A DNA stretch of 64,000 bases from Streptomyces sp. CC208A (GTDB lineage Bacteria > Actinomycetota > Actinomycetes > Streptomycetales > Streptomycetaceae), in NCBI RefSeq assembly GCF_030010625.1, contig NZ_JASCXN010000013.1, forward strand, positions 117,795 to 181,794. The letters run 5' to 3'. This document shows, piece by piece, positions 8,901 through 17,717 of the stretch. The notes under the pieces are model-generated. The model had not been told where the DNA came from and made no database searches. It saw nothing but the letters and a program-made list of their open reading frames with translations. The position numbers and the translations under genes are program-made. Every line of letters starts with the position of its first letter. The stretch's first letter is position 1.

Positions 8901-9580
8901 CCGCGCCCGACGTGACCACCCAGCAGGCGCTGAGCGACCGCGGCTACCGGCCGGTGATCGTGCACTCCCGCGAGGAGGTCGACGCGCAGATCGCCGCCTT
9001 CCCCGCCGCGCTCTTCGTCGACCCGCTGACCGGACCCATCACCCGGACCGCGCTCCAGTCGCTGCGCCAGGCGGCCGTCGCCGCCGAGGTGCCGGTGCTG
9101 CTCGCGGCCGGGCTCGGGCAGGCGGGCCGGGAGGAGGCGTACGGCGCCGATCCCGCCGTCCTGCTCAAGGCGCTCGCGCCGCGCGACAGCGAGCAGCACC
9201 CCTCACGGGTGCTCGTCATCGAGGAGGACGAGCACATCGCGGGCGCCCTCTCCGCCGCCCTGGAGCGGCGCGGGATGCAGGTGACGCGGGCGGCCGCGGA
9301 CAGCGAGGCGGTGGCGGTGGCCGGCGAGCTCCGGCCGAACCTGGTGGTCATGGACCTCATGCAGGTGCGCCGCCGACGGGCCGGGATCATCGACTGGCTG
9401 CGGGCGAACGGGCAGCTCAACCGCACCCCGCTGGTCGTCTACACCTCGACGGGACTCGACCCCGAGAAGCTGCCGGAGCTGTCCTCGGGGGAGACGGTGC
9501 TCTTCCTGGCCGAGCGCTCCAACAGCGCCGAGGTCCAGGCCAGGATCGTCGACCTGCTGGCGAAGATCGGCACCAACTGA
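5987..9580 (+). CDS. Large PAS / degenerate histidine kinase / receiver hybrid protein
   Basis: About 1197 residues. Two PAS domains come first (nt about 6000-6370 and 6430-6790), then a coiled-coil (nt 6790-6900). A dimerisation/H-box-like helix follows (AESLRGPLEELRSE), but the phospho-accepting His is missing. A GHKL remnant ends in GGTYVLEVPIG. Next comes a long Pro/Ala-rich linker (nt 7550-8870), a degenerate receiver-like domain (nt 8880-9180), and a C-terminal receiver with VLVIEEDE, the Asp of VVMDLM and YTS, but Glu instead of the conserved Lys. GTG 5987 has GGGAGGA upstream; a GTG at 5864 is possible. It looks like a sensor scaffold rather than an active kinase. Confidence 0.82.
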   Translation: MSSRPSRGAARLAAILDALPDGLVLVNCNGTVVNANTIALGMFETPGTALVGRGLLDLLPDFDSRLIPGSMRRPDPADERGRTKPMRMIARRTDGGEFPVEVTSASLEDGREAYDSYSGYTGDELLMLVVRDLTGTLDTEAELARSQRQTEMILRAASEGVVGTDTEGRVVLVNPAFAQILGYRAGELGGAELHPLILAKRADGTPFPYEESPLADTLKSGRKHRVRGQVLWSKSGERVPVDLTTAPVRDGDQLVGAVMTFTDRRPYEELVEKHAAELADRAERHAAEREQQAERYAALASRHAQLTAVLAESLRGPLEELRSELGSLAADDGVQLWPEANQVLHHLVAGYARMTALVDNVLGYQRLDAGEEELDKKVALLDAIVTGGIDAAVELIGPGRAQFAVHAPPIEAEVDAGRLTTALAHLVADVAGVDATGKTRAPAPGAAAPADSTIVVAAAQRGEVVRIEVRGPYAGGDPVHGPIVRGIVAAHGGVVQTHEVPGTSGGTYVLEVPIGAGRGTVPAPEPKPKPEPESEPGTVSDVPALPAQASGPVDGGTVGGPGRRRARRGSTDAFLESATAPESGGGRRRARTEETAGPAELIPAQQSAGVEPTGRRRGRPAEGSVVTAAEGAQERAALGAAVPPQGVPVDPSGAPALTPALPTAPQGAVAVAAVEAAGAERPTGRRRRALAAAQERAAAAEAGPRTPFALPPADADRELPADVPPAGSDHEAVRDLPVGHTPPQSHPLPPVPEVPQAMPVPAAAPAPVPPTPPTPPTPGATAAAPTDGTGTGSVPLPPELPMPNPMPAPAPAPTPTAAPAPTPAPAPAPAPLPKDSTQGRAFSVRTLGQGVPFAPPAQAGTPVAAPSSGSGRRRKLAAPPEVDPPAPAAVPAPVPPSVPAPEPLGLPDAAGSEGRGRAYAIGAPAEGSAEGPEPLDGPGGAVEVVNRPAPLPVDDELPPEPLDNPRRLLVWPAPDVTTQQALSDRGYRPVIVHSREEVDAQIAAFPAALFVDPLTGPITRTALQSLRQAAVAAEVPVLLAAGLGQAGREEAYGADPAVLLKALAPRDSEQHPSRVLVIEEDEHIAGALSAALERRGMQVTRAAADSEAVAVAGELRPNLVVMDLMQVRRRRAGIIDWLRANGQLNRTPLVVYTSTGLDPEKLPELSSGETVLFLAERSNSAEVQARIVDLLAKIGTN

Positions 9581-9603
9581 GGCAGAAGACCGGTACCGAC
9601 TGG

Positions 9604-9642
9604 GGCAGAGGGGAGGGCCGTTCCCCGGCCCTCCCCTCTGCC
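9604..9642. terminator. Bidirectional terminator between convergent genes
   Basis: A perfect 17-bp stem (GGCAGAGGGGAGGGCCG and its complement) with a 5-nt loop, only 4 bp from the 3' end of the acyl-CoA ligase gene and 23 bp after the PAS-receiver gene. It can serve both strands. Confidence 0.88.
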
Positions 9643-9646
9643 GCCC

Positions 9647-11299
<1,653 letters not shown>

Positions 11300-11462
11300 G
11301 GGGCGTCCTCCCGGTGGGCGCTACGTGGCAGTAAGGGTGTGCAGATTCTGCGCACGTACCGCGCGGTATGTCACTACCCGGGAGTACTGAAATTGCCAGT
11401 GATCGCTGGCGGATGCCGGCGCTGTCCGTTCGGCGTAGGCCGACGGGACGGGGTACGCCCGC

Positions 11463-12074
11463 TCAGCGGCCGGCGCCCGCCGTGAGCTCCGGGTCCTCGC
11501 GCAGGCGGCCCAGGGCGCGGGAGACCGCGCTCTTCACCGTGCCCACGGAGACCCCGAGCACCTCGGCCGTCTGGGCCTCGCTGAGGTCCTCGTAGTACCG
11601 CAGGACGACCATCTGCCGCTGCCGCTCCGGAAGCTTCATCACGGCGCGCCACATGGCGTCGTGCAGCACCTGGCGCTCGGCCGGGTCCGGCTCGGGCAGC
11701 CCGGCGGGCTCCGGCAGCTCGTCGCAGGCGAACTCCTCGACCTTGCGCTTGCGCCACTGCGAGGTGCGGGTGTTCACCAGGGCCCGGCGCACGTACCCGT
11801 CGAGGGCCCGGTGGTCCTCGATCCGCTCCCAGGCGACGAAGGTCTTGGCGAGCGCGGTCTGGAGCAGGTCCTCGGCGTCGCTCGGGTTCGCGGTCAGCGA
11901 GCGGGCGGTGCGCAGGAGCAGCGGCCCCCGTGCCCGTACGAACGAGGAGAAGGAGGGGTACGCGAACGGGCTCGGGCCCTGGCGCGGCGAGGTGCGCGGG
12001 GCGGTGCGCTGCGCGGGCCGCCCGGCGGCCGTCGAGGCGGCGGCGCAGACGGGGCCAGTGGGTGGCGGAGTCAT
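11463..12074 (-). CDS. ECF sigma factor, SigE family
   Basis: A 203-residue sigma-70 family protein with region 2 (FVRARGPLLLRTARSLTANPSDAEDLLQTALAKTFVAWERI) and region 4 (LPERQRQMVVLRYYEDLSEAQTAEVLGVSVGTVKSAVSRALGRL with a helix-turn-helix). It belongs to the actinobacterial SigE-type subgroup. The N-terminal about 35 residues are Pro/Thr-rich and poorly conserved, so the start (ATG 12074) is uncertain. No anti-sigma gene is adjacent, so how its activity is controlled is unclear. Confidence 0.85.
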   Translation of the reverse strand: MTPPPTGPVCAAASTAAGRPAQRTAPRTSPRQGPSPFAYPSFSSFVRARGPLLLRTARSLTANPSDAEDLLQTALAKTFVAWERIEDHRALDGYVRRALVNTRTSQWRKRKVEEFACDELPEPAGLPEPDPAERQVLHDAMWRAVMKLPERQRQMVVLRYYEDLSEAQTAEVLGVSVGTVKSAVSRALGRLREDPELTAGAGR

Positions 12075-12213
12075 GGTTCCACGCTAGGAGCGGAGGGGTG
12101 CCGGGCGGATCGGCCCCAGGTCCCGAACCCCGCTCCCCCTCAAGTCGGAGTCCCCGGGGTGCCCCCACCTCCTCTGGGTGGAGCCGCCGTCACCCCGGGG
12201 GTGAGGGGCGTCC

Positions 12214-12353
12214 GGGGAACCGCCTGGGAGACCGGCTGGGAGACCGCCCGGGGAACCGCCTGGGAGACCGGCTGGGAGACCGCCCGGGGAACCGCCTGGG
12301 GGACCGGCTGGGAGACCGCCCGGGGAACCGGCTGGGAGACCGCCCGGGGAACC
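12214..12353. repeat. 12-bp tandem repeat (about 11.7 copies) in an intergenic region
   Basis: Three 12-bp variants, GCCTGGGAGACC, GGCTGGGAGACC and GCCCGGGGAACC, follow each other to make a 36-bp higher-order period. The copies fill most of the 306-bp gap between the sigma-factor start (12074) and the thiolase stop (12381). Read on the plus strand they give a Gly-Asp-Arg-Leu/Pro repeat, but no ribosome site or flanking coding bias supports a gene. Confidence 0.85.
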
Positions 12354-12380
12354 GCCCCCTCCGCCGACCGTCGGGCGTCC

Positions 12381-13547
12381 TCATGTGTCCGTGCCGAGGA
12401 CGAGGCCCGAGGTCGGCACCCCCGTACCGGCCGTGACCAGGGCGCGGGCCGCCCCGGGTACCTGGTTCACCGAGGTGCCCCGCAGCTGCCGGACCGCCTC
12501 CGCGATGCCGTTCATGCCGTGGAGGTACGCCTCGCCGAGCTGCCCGCCGTGGGTGTTGAGCGGCAGCGCGTCCGCCGCGACGAAGTCGCCGCCCTCCCCC
12601 GGCCCGCAGAAGCCGAACTCCTCCAGCTGCATGAGCACGAAGGGGGTGAAGTGGTCGTAGAGGATGCCCACGTCGATGTCGGAGGGGCGGAGTCCGGAGC
12701 TCCGCCACAGCTGCCGCGCCACCACCCCCGTCTCGGGCAGGCCGGTCAGCCCGTCCCGGTAGAAGCTGGTCATGGCCTCCTGCCCGCGGCCCGCCCCCTG
12801 GGCGGCGGCGAGGACGACGGCGGGCGGGTGCCGCAGGTCGCGGGCGCGCTCGGGGGTGGTGACGACGATCGCCTGGCCGCCGTCGGTCTCCTGGCAGCAG
12901 TCGAGGAGGCGGAGCGGCTCCGCGATCCAGCGGGAGGCGGCGTGGTCGGCGAGGGTGATCGGCCTGCCGTGGAACCAGGCGGCGGGGTTGGTCGCCGCGT
13001 ACCGGCGGTCGGTGACGGCGACGTGCCCGAAGACCTCCGGGGTGAGCCCGTAGGCGTGCAGGTAGCGCTGGGCGGCCATGGCGACCCAGGAGGCGGGGGT
13101 GAGCAGCCCGAAGGGCAGCTGCCAGCCGAGCGCGACGCCCTCGGCGGACGGCTCGCGCCGCTGCACGCCGGAGCCGAAGCGGCGCCCGGACCGCTCGTTG
13201 AAGGCCCGGTAGCAGACGACCACTTCGGCGATCCCGGCGGCGACGGCGAGCGCGGCCTGCTGGACGGTGGCACAGGCGGCGCCGCCGCCGTAGTGGACGC
13301 GGGAGAAGAAGGAGAGCTCGCCGATGCCGGCCGCCTGGGCGACGGTGATCTCGGGGCTGGTGTCCATGGTGAAGGTGACGAGCCCGTCCACGTCCCCGGG
13401 GGCGAGCCCGGCGTCGTCGAGGGCGGCGCGCACCGCCTCGACGGCGAGGGAGAGTTCGCTGCGGCCGGAGTCCTTGGAGAACTCGGTCGCGCCGATGCCG
13501 GCGACGGCGGCCCGGCCGCCGAGGCCGTCGGGGCGGAGCGGGCTCAT
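12381..13547 (-). CDS. Lipid-transfer protein / SCP2-type thiolase (Ltp2-like)
   Basis: A 388-residue thiolase-fold protein of the lipid-transfer type. It begins AAVAGIGATEFSKDSGRSELSLAVEAVRAALDDAGL and has YGGGAACATVQQAALAVAAG around the active-site cysteine region. The C-terminal thiolase motifs include the His of NTHGGQLGEAYLHGMNG. In Mycobacterium the equivalent Ltp2 is a retro-aldolase that works with the DUF35 domain of ChsH2 to release propionyl-CoA from the steroid side chain; here that role is inferred from operon content only. It is the last gene of a tightly coupled operon, sharing ATGA with the MaoC gene. Confidence 0.8.
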   Translation of the reverse strand: MSPLRPDGLGGRAAVAGIGATEFSKDSGRSELSLAVEAVRAALDDAGLAPGDVDGLVTFTMDTSPEITVAQAAGIGELSFFSRVHYGGGAACATVQQAALAVAAGIAEVVVCYRAFNERSGRRFGSGVQRREPSAEGVALGWQLPFGLLTPASWVAMAAQRYLHAYGLTPEVFGHVAVTDRRYAATNPAAWFHGRPITLADHAASRWIAEPLRLLDCCQETDGGQAIVVTTPERARDLRHPPAVVLAAAQGAGRGQEAMTSFYRDGLTGLPETGVVARQLWRSSGLRPSDIDVGILYDHFTPFVLMQLEEFGFCGPGEGGDFVAADALPLNTHGGQLGEAYLHGMNGIAEAVRQLRGTSVNQVPGAARALVTAGTGVPTSGLVLGTDT

Positions 13548-13960
13548 CGGGACACCTCCACGGTGACCGTGCCGGTGACGTGCCGGCCGAGACCGTTGGC
13601 CCCGGTGACGCGGACGAGCGCGGTGGCGGTGCCGTCCGGGCCGTCCGTCACCTCGGTCACGGTCCCGGTCAACGTCAGGGTGTCGCCGGGGCGGTTGGGG
13701 GCGCCGAGCCGGATGGCGACCCGGCGGAGCACCGCGCGCGGGCCGAAGTGGTCGGTGACGTACCGGCCGACGAGTCCGTTGGTGGTCAGGATGTTCATGA
13801 AGATGTCCGGGGAGCCCTTCTCCCGGGCGGCCTCGGCGTCGTGGTGCACGTCCTGGTAGTCGCGGGAGGCGACGGCCCCGGCGACGATCAGGGTGCGGGT
13901 GACGGGGATCTCCAGCGGCGGCAGTACGTCTCCGGCCTTCATGACGTCTCCGGCCTTCAT
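13544..13960 (-). CDS. MaoC-family enoyl-CoA hydratase (ChsH1-like)
   Basis: A 138-residue single hot-dog-fold hydratase. The segment SRDYQDVHHDAEAA carries the Asp-x4-His pair expected at a MaoC active site, followed by GLVGRYVTDHFG and APNRPGDTLTLTGTV. ATG at 13960 overlaps the stop of the upstream acyl-CoA dehydrogenase as ATGA. The first 12 residues are a perfect duplication, MKAGDV-MKAGDV, caused by an 18-bp direct repeat; the second Met could also initiate. In the mycobacterial igr operon ChsH1 pairs with the MaoC domain of ChsH2. Confidence 0.82.
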   Translation of the reverse strand: MKAGDVMKAGDVLPPLEIPVTRTLIVAGAVASRDYQDVHHDAEAAREKGSPDIFMNILTTNGLVGRYVTDHFGPRAVLRRVAIRLGAPNRPGDTLTLTGTVTEVTDGPDGTATALVRVTGANGLGRHVTGTVTVEVSR

Positions 13961-15000
13961 ATCGAGCCTCCCCGTGCGAGCAGGTCGCCGAGTTCGGCGA
14001 GGAGTTCGGTGCCGGCGCCCAGATAGGCGTCGAGCTGCCGGCCCCAGAGGAAGTGCCGGTGGACGGGGTGGTCGAGGTCGGCGCCCATGCCGCCGTGGAG
14101 GTGCTGGCCGCTGTGCACGACCCGCTTCCCCGCCTCGGACGCCCACCAGGCGGCGGTCAGCGCCGCCCCGGCGCAGTCGAGGCCCGCGTCGGACCGCCAG
14201 GCCGCCTCGTAGGCGGTGACCCGGATGGACTCGGTGTCCATGTGGGCGTCGGCGGCCCGTAGTTGCACCGCCTGCCGGGTCGCGAGCGGCCGCCCGAACT
14301 GCTCCCGTACGGAGGTGTACGCGACGGCCCGGGCCAGCGACCCGGCGCAGACCCCCGCCTGGAGACCGGCGAAGGCGGTACGGGCGGCGGCGAGCACATC
14401 CTCGTACGGCCCCGCTCCCTCCCCCGCCCCGAGCCGCTCGGCGGGCGTCCCGTCGAGCACAAGCCGCCCGGCCGCCCAGGGCGCGGTCAGCTCGACGGGC
14501 TCGACGCCCGCGTCACCGACGTCTTCGGTTCGCACCAGCCACAGGGTCCGGTCCGTGTCCGGTACGAGCACGTGGGTGGCGTCGCGCAGCCACGGCACCC
14601 AGGTGACGCCGCCGGTGAGCCGCCCGTCGTACGCCGTGACCGCCCCGGTCGCCGGGAAGGCGCCGGTCGCGACGGCCGTCCCGTCGCGCAGCCCCGGCAG
14701 CAGGCGGGCGCGCTGCTCCTCGGTGCCGTGCCGGGCGACGGCGAGGATCCCGTACACGCCGGTCGCGGCCAGCGGGACCTGGGCGGTCACCCTTCCCTGC
14801 TCCTCCAGGAGGAGGACGAGGCCGAGCAGGCCGATCTCCTCGACGGCGGCGGGCAGTCCGGCCGCGCTCAGCGCCTTCCACAGCTCGGCGTCCGTGCCGG
14901 TGCCTGCGGCGGCGAGCCGCTCGTGCGTGGAGAGGTCGCCGAGGATCCGGGCGGCAAGGTCCCGCGCGGCCTCCTGCTCCTCGGTGGGCGTGAAGTCCAT
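13957..15000 (-). CDS. Acyl-CoA dehydrogenase, short FadE28-like subunit
   Basis: A 347-residue FAD-dependent acyl-CoA dehydrogenase fold: an N-terminal helical domain (MDFTPTEEQEAARDLAARIL), a middle beta domain (TGGVTWVPWLRDATHVLV), and a C-terminal domain with YTSVREQFGRPLATRQAVQLRAAD and HGGMGADLDHPVHRHFLWGRQL. The length is near that of mycobacterial FadE28. In actinobacterial steroid degradation, FadE28/FadE29 form an alpha2-beta2 enzyme, and a second, longer dehydrogenase is encoded two genes upstream. It is coupled downstream to the MaoC gene by ATGA. Confidence 0.85.
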   Translation of the reverse strand: MDFTPTEEQEAARDLAARILGDLSTHERLAAAGTGTDAELWKALSAAGLPAAVEEIGLLGLVLLLEEQGRVTAQVPLAATGVYGILAVARHGTEEQRARLLPGLRDGTAVATGAFPATGAVTAYDGRLTGGVTWVPWLRDATHVLVPDTDRTLWLVRTEDVGDAGVEPVELTAPWAAGRLVLDGTPAERLGAGEGAGPYEDVLAAARTAFAGLQAGVCAGSLARAVAYTSVREQFGRPLATRQAVQLRAADAHMDTESIRVTAYEAAWRSDAGLDCAGAALTAAWWASEAGKRVVHSGQHLHGGMGADLDHPVHRHFLWGRQLDAYLGAGTELLAELGDLLARGGSI

Positions 15001-15016
15001 GTCAGCGGCTCCCCTC

Positions 15017-16018
15017 CTACGGCTCTACGGCATCTACGGCACTTACGGCGCTTACGGCACTTACGGCGCGGAAGACGGGCAGCTCCAGCTCCTCGTCGGC
15101 CCGCAGGAACTCCAGCCGGACCGGCATCCCGATCCGGACCTTGTCGTACGGCACCCCCACCACGTTGCTGATCATCCGGACGCCCTCGGCCAGTTCGATC
15201 AGGCCGACCGCGTACGGGGGGTCGAAGGCGGGGAAGGGCGGGTGGTGCATGACCACGTACGAGTAGACGGTCCCCTCGCCGCTCGCCTCGACGGTGTCCC
15301 ACTCCGCCGCACCGCAGTCGTCGCACCCCGGCAGCCAGGGGAAGCGGAGGGTCCCGCAGGCCGTGCACCGCTGGATCAGCAGCCGGTGCGCGGCGACGCC
15401 CTCCCAGAAGCCGGCGTTGTCCCGGTTGATCACGGGGCGGGGCCGCAGGGGCCGCTCCGGGGGCTCCGGAGGCTTCGGGAGCTCTGGAGGCTTCGGGGGG
15501 CGGGTGGCGGGGGCGTACTTGAGGATCCGGAAGCGGTGCGTCCCGGCGAGCTCGCCGCCGGCCCGTACGTCCGTCCGCGTGGTCACGAAGTGCCCGATGC
15601 CCAGCTTGGTGGTCTTGCGCGGCGAGACGGACTCGACGATCGCGTCGAAGGTGATCTCGTCGCCGGGGCGGAGCGGCCGCAGGTACTCCTGCTCGCAGTC
15701 GGTGGCGACCACCGAGGTGTACCCGGCGCCGTCGAGGAGGCCGAGCAGCTCCGCGTACGCCTCGGAGCGGTCCTCGTTCCCGGAGAGGCCGCCCATCGTC
15801 CACACCTGGAGCATGGTCGGCGGCGCCACCGCGTCCGGCCCCCGGTACGCCGGGTGCGTGTCCCCCATGGCCTCGCACCAGTGCCGGATCATCGGCAGGT
15901 TCACCGGATCCTTGCCCCGCCCGGCGGTGGCGGCGGGCCTGCCCTCGTAGGCCTTCAGCCGCTCGTACAGCCGGTCCTCCGGTCCCCCGGCCGGCCGCTC
16001 CCGCCCCTCCCCGCTCAT
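15017..16018 (-). CDS. Bifunctional MaoC dehydratase N-domain / OB-fold DUF35 protein (ChsH2-like)
   Basis: A 333-residue two-domain protein. Residues about 1-170 are a FAS1-like MaoC dehydratase domain (NLPMIRHWCEAMGDTHPAYR, LRPGDEITFDAIVESVSPRKTTKLGIG). A Pro/Glu-rich linker (PPKPPELPKPPEPPERP) follows. The C-terminal DUF35 module has a zinc ribbon with paired cysteines (CTACG and CDDC) and an OB fold (EGTVYSYVVMHHPPFPAF, PYAVGLIELAEG). This fusion is characteristic of ChsH2. Its start overlaps the upstream dehydrogenase stop as ATGA; 17 bp separate it from the next gene. Confidence 0.87.
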   Translation of the reverse strand: MSGEGRERPAGGPEDRLYERLKAYEGRPAATAGRGKDPVNLPMIRHWCEAMGDTHPAYRGPDAVAPPTMLQVWTMGGLSGNEDRSEAYAELLGLLDGAGYTSVVATDCEQEYLRPLRPGDEITFDAIVESVSPRKTTKLGIGHFVTTRTDVRAGGELAGTHRFRILKYAPATRPPKPPELPKPPEPPERPLRPRPVINRDNAGFWEGVAAHRLLIQRCTACGTLRFPWLPGCDDCGAAEWDTVEASGEGTVYSYVVMHHPPFPAFDPPYAVGLIELAEGVRMISNVVGVPYDKVRIGMPVRLEFLRADEELELPVFRAVSAVSAVSAVDAVEP

Positions 16019-17181
16019 CGCCGTCCCCTTCCCCGCATGCCGAGTCGTGCCCGCGCGACGATCTCCCGCTGCACCTCGCTCACCCCGCCCCCGAAGGTGT
16101 TGATCTGGGCGGCCCGGTTCATGCGCTCCAGCTCGCCGCCGTCGGCCTCCCCCGGCGATCCCGCCCGTACCGTCCCCGCCTCACCGGTGATCTCCTGGCA
16201 GATCCGGTAGACCTCCACCGCCGATTCGGTTCCCGCGAACTTCACGCCGCTGGCGTCCCCGGGGGTCAGCCTGCCGGCGCCCACGTCCCCCACCAGACGC
16301 CAGTTGAGCAGGCGTGTCGCCGCCAGCCGGGCGTGTGCCTCGGCCGCTCGTATCCGCACCCACGGCTCGTCGATCCGGCGCCGGCCCGTCACCGGATCGG
16401 GGGTGCGGGCGCGGTCGAGCGCGGCGGCGAAGAAGTCCTCGGCCTGCATGCCGATCGCGGCGAGCGCTACCCGCTCGTGGTTGAGCTGGTTGGTGATGAG
16501 CCCCCAGCCGCCGTTCTCCTCGCCGACGAGGTTCCCGGCCGGGACCCGGACGCCGTCGTAGTAGGTCGCGGTCGTGGTGAGCCCGCCGACGGTCTCGATC
16601 GGGGTCCAGGAGAAGCCCGGGGCGTCGGTGGGGACGAGGAGGAGGGAGATGCCCCGGTGCGGGGGTGCCTCGGGGTCGGTGCGGCAGGCGAGCCAGATCC
16701 AGTCGGCGTTCTGCGCGTTGGAGGTGAAGATCTTCTGCCCGTCGACGACCCAGGAGTCGCCGTCGCGCACCGCCCGGGTACGGAGCGAGGCCAGGTCCGT
16801 ACCGGCCTCGGGCTCGCTGTAACCGATGGCGAAGACGCACTCGCCGCGCAGGATCCGGGGCAGGAAGGCGGCCTTCTGCTCCTCGGTGCCGTACCGCATG
16901 AGGGTGGGGCCCACGGTGTTGAGGGTGACCATCGAGACGGGGGCGCCGGCCCGGTACGCCTCGTCGAAGAAGACGAACTGCTCGTCGGGACCGCGCCCCT
17001 GCCCGCCGTACTCCTCGGGCCAGCCGAGGCCGAGGAGCCCGTCGGCTCCGATCCGCCGCAGCAGCCGGCGCTGGGCGGGGCCGTCGGTCGCCGGGGGCGG
17101 CCCGTCGGGCATCGTCTCGCGGAAGTACGCGCGGAGTTCGGCGCGCAGCCGGAGCTGCCGCTCGGTCGGGGCGAGGTGCAC
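16015..17181 (-). CDS. Acyl-CoA dehydrogenase, FadE29-like subunit
   Basis: A 388-residue acyl-CoA dehydrogenase. Landmarks include GLGWPEEYGGQGRGPDEQFVF, the flavin/substrate segment FAIGYSEPEAGTDLASLRTRA, GQKIFTSNAQNADWIWLACR, and a C-terminal domain ending near NTFGGGVSEVQREIVARARLGM. The length matches mycobacterial FadE29 (about 387). GTG at 17181 has GGGAGG 7 nt upstream. As the first gene of the five-gene operon, its promoter region carries the palindrome at 17214-17230. Confidence 0.87.
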   Translation of the reverse strand: MHLAPTERQLRLRAELRAYFRETMPDGPPPATDGPAQRRLLRRIGADGLLGLGWPEEYGGQGRGPDEQFVFFDEAYRAGAPVSMVTLNTVGPTLMRYGTEEQKAAFLPRILRGECVFAIGYSEPEAGTDLASLRTRAVRDGDSWVVDGQKIFTSNAQNADWIWLACRTDPEAPPHRGISLLLVPTDAPGFSWTPIETVGGLTTTATYYDGVRVPAGNLVGEENGGWGLITNQLNHERVALAAIGMQAEDFFAAALDRARTPDPVTGRRRIDEPWVRIRAAEAHARLAATRLLNWRLVGDVGAGRLTPGDASGVKFAGTESAVEVYRICQEITGEAGTVRAGSPGEADGGELERMNRAAQINTFGGGVSEVQREIVARARLGMRGRGRR

Positions 17182-17213
17182 GGGACGGCCTCCCGGTGGG
17201 GACGACGAAGGTT

Positions 17214-17230
17214 TCTGACTGTCCGTCAGA
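17214..17230. promoter_or_regulatory. TetR-like operator palindrome at the igr-like operon promoter
   Basis: TCTGAC-N5-GTCAGA is a perfect 17-bp inverted repeat, 33 bp upstream of the first operon gene. Leftward TTGACA at 17247-17242 is followed 18 bp later by GACAGT, a possible -35/-10 pair whose -10 lies inside the palindrome. A repressor here would block the promoter. TetR regulators of acyl-CoA degradation genes commonly use such sites, but no tetR gene is adjacent. Confidence 0.6.
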
Positions 17231-17322
17231 TACGGTCACCGTGTCAAGGTCGCCGGTCGCACTCCCCGGTCGCCCCCCCGTCGCACTCCCCCGTACGGAA
17301 CGGGGAGGGCGGGAAACGGCGA

Positions 17323-17366
17323 GGCGGCCTGTGCGCCGGTGCCGAAGCACCGCCGCACAGGCCGCC
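17323..17366 (-). terminator. Long hairpin downstream of the secreted-protein gene
   Basis: A near-continuous stem from GGCGGCCTGTGCG to CGCACAGGCCGCC, extended inward by CGGTGC/GCACCG and closed by a CGAA tetraloop. It lies 46 bp beyond the 3' end of the minus-strand secreted-protein gene and upstream of the operon promoter, which it would insulate. Confidence 0.82.
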
Positions 17367-17411
17367 GTTCACACCGCGGTCACGCCCCCTCGGGCCGGCC
17401 CCGTGGGGTCG

Positions 17412-17717
17412 TCACCACCACGGGTAGAAGTTGACGACGTTGTTCGACTGGGCGATGTGGGTGAAGGCGGAGCCGTTCACACTCGCCGTGTTGTTCTGGT
17501 TGGAGGCACCGGAGCCGGTCGCCACCTGCTGCGTGGTGGTCGAGTTGCCGTTGTTGTCGCCACCCACGCCGCTGCCGATGATGGTGGCGACGCTCGTGTT
17601 CGATCCGTCGTCCGCGAAGCCGCCGTTGTCGGCCTGCGCCACGCCGCCGAAGAAGGCGACGGCGAGCGGCAGGGCGGCGACGGCGGCGACGATGCGGGCG
17701 GTACGGATGCTTGCCAT
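17412..17717 (-). CDS. Small Asn-rich secreted protein of unknown function
   Basis: A 101-residue precursor with a clear Sec signal peptide (MASIRTARIVAAVAALPLAVAFFGGVAQA). The mature part of about 72 residues is rich in Asn, Ser, Thr and Gly, without cysteines, and ends with two Trp (VVNFYPWW). The composition suggests a low-complexity surface or matrix protein; it lacks chaplin or rodlin sequence motifs. ATG at 17717 is preceded by GGAGG with 7-nt spacing; longer in-frame starts have no such site. It is monocistronic, with a strong terminator hairpin. Confidence 0.8.
   Translation of the reverse strand: MASIRTARIVAAVAALPLAVAFFGGVAQADNGGFADDGSNTSVATIIGSGVGGDNNGNSTTTQQVATGSGASNQNNTASVNGSAFTHIAQSNNVVNFYPWW

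Noticed and set aside
5909..9199. Very long minus-strand ORF (about 1096 codons) opposite the PAS-receiver gene
   Set aside because: Its codons lack the Streptomyces third-position GC pattern and the peptide is Gly/Arg low-complexity. It is the antisense shadow of a real gene.
12214..12353. CRISPR-like array
   Set aside because: Units are 12 bp and contiguous with no unique spacers, and no cas genes are present. It is a simple tandem repeat.
17412..17717. Chaplin or rodlin protein
   Set aside because: It is small and secreted, but lacks the chaplin domain with its two cysteines and shows no rodlin motif.
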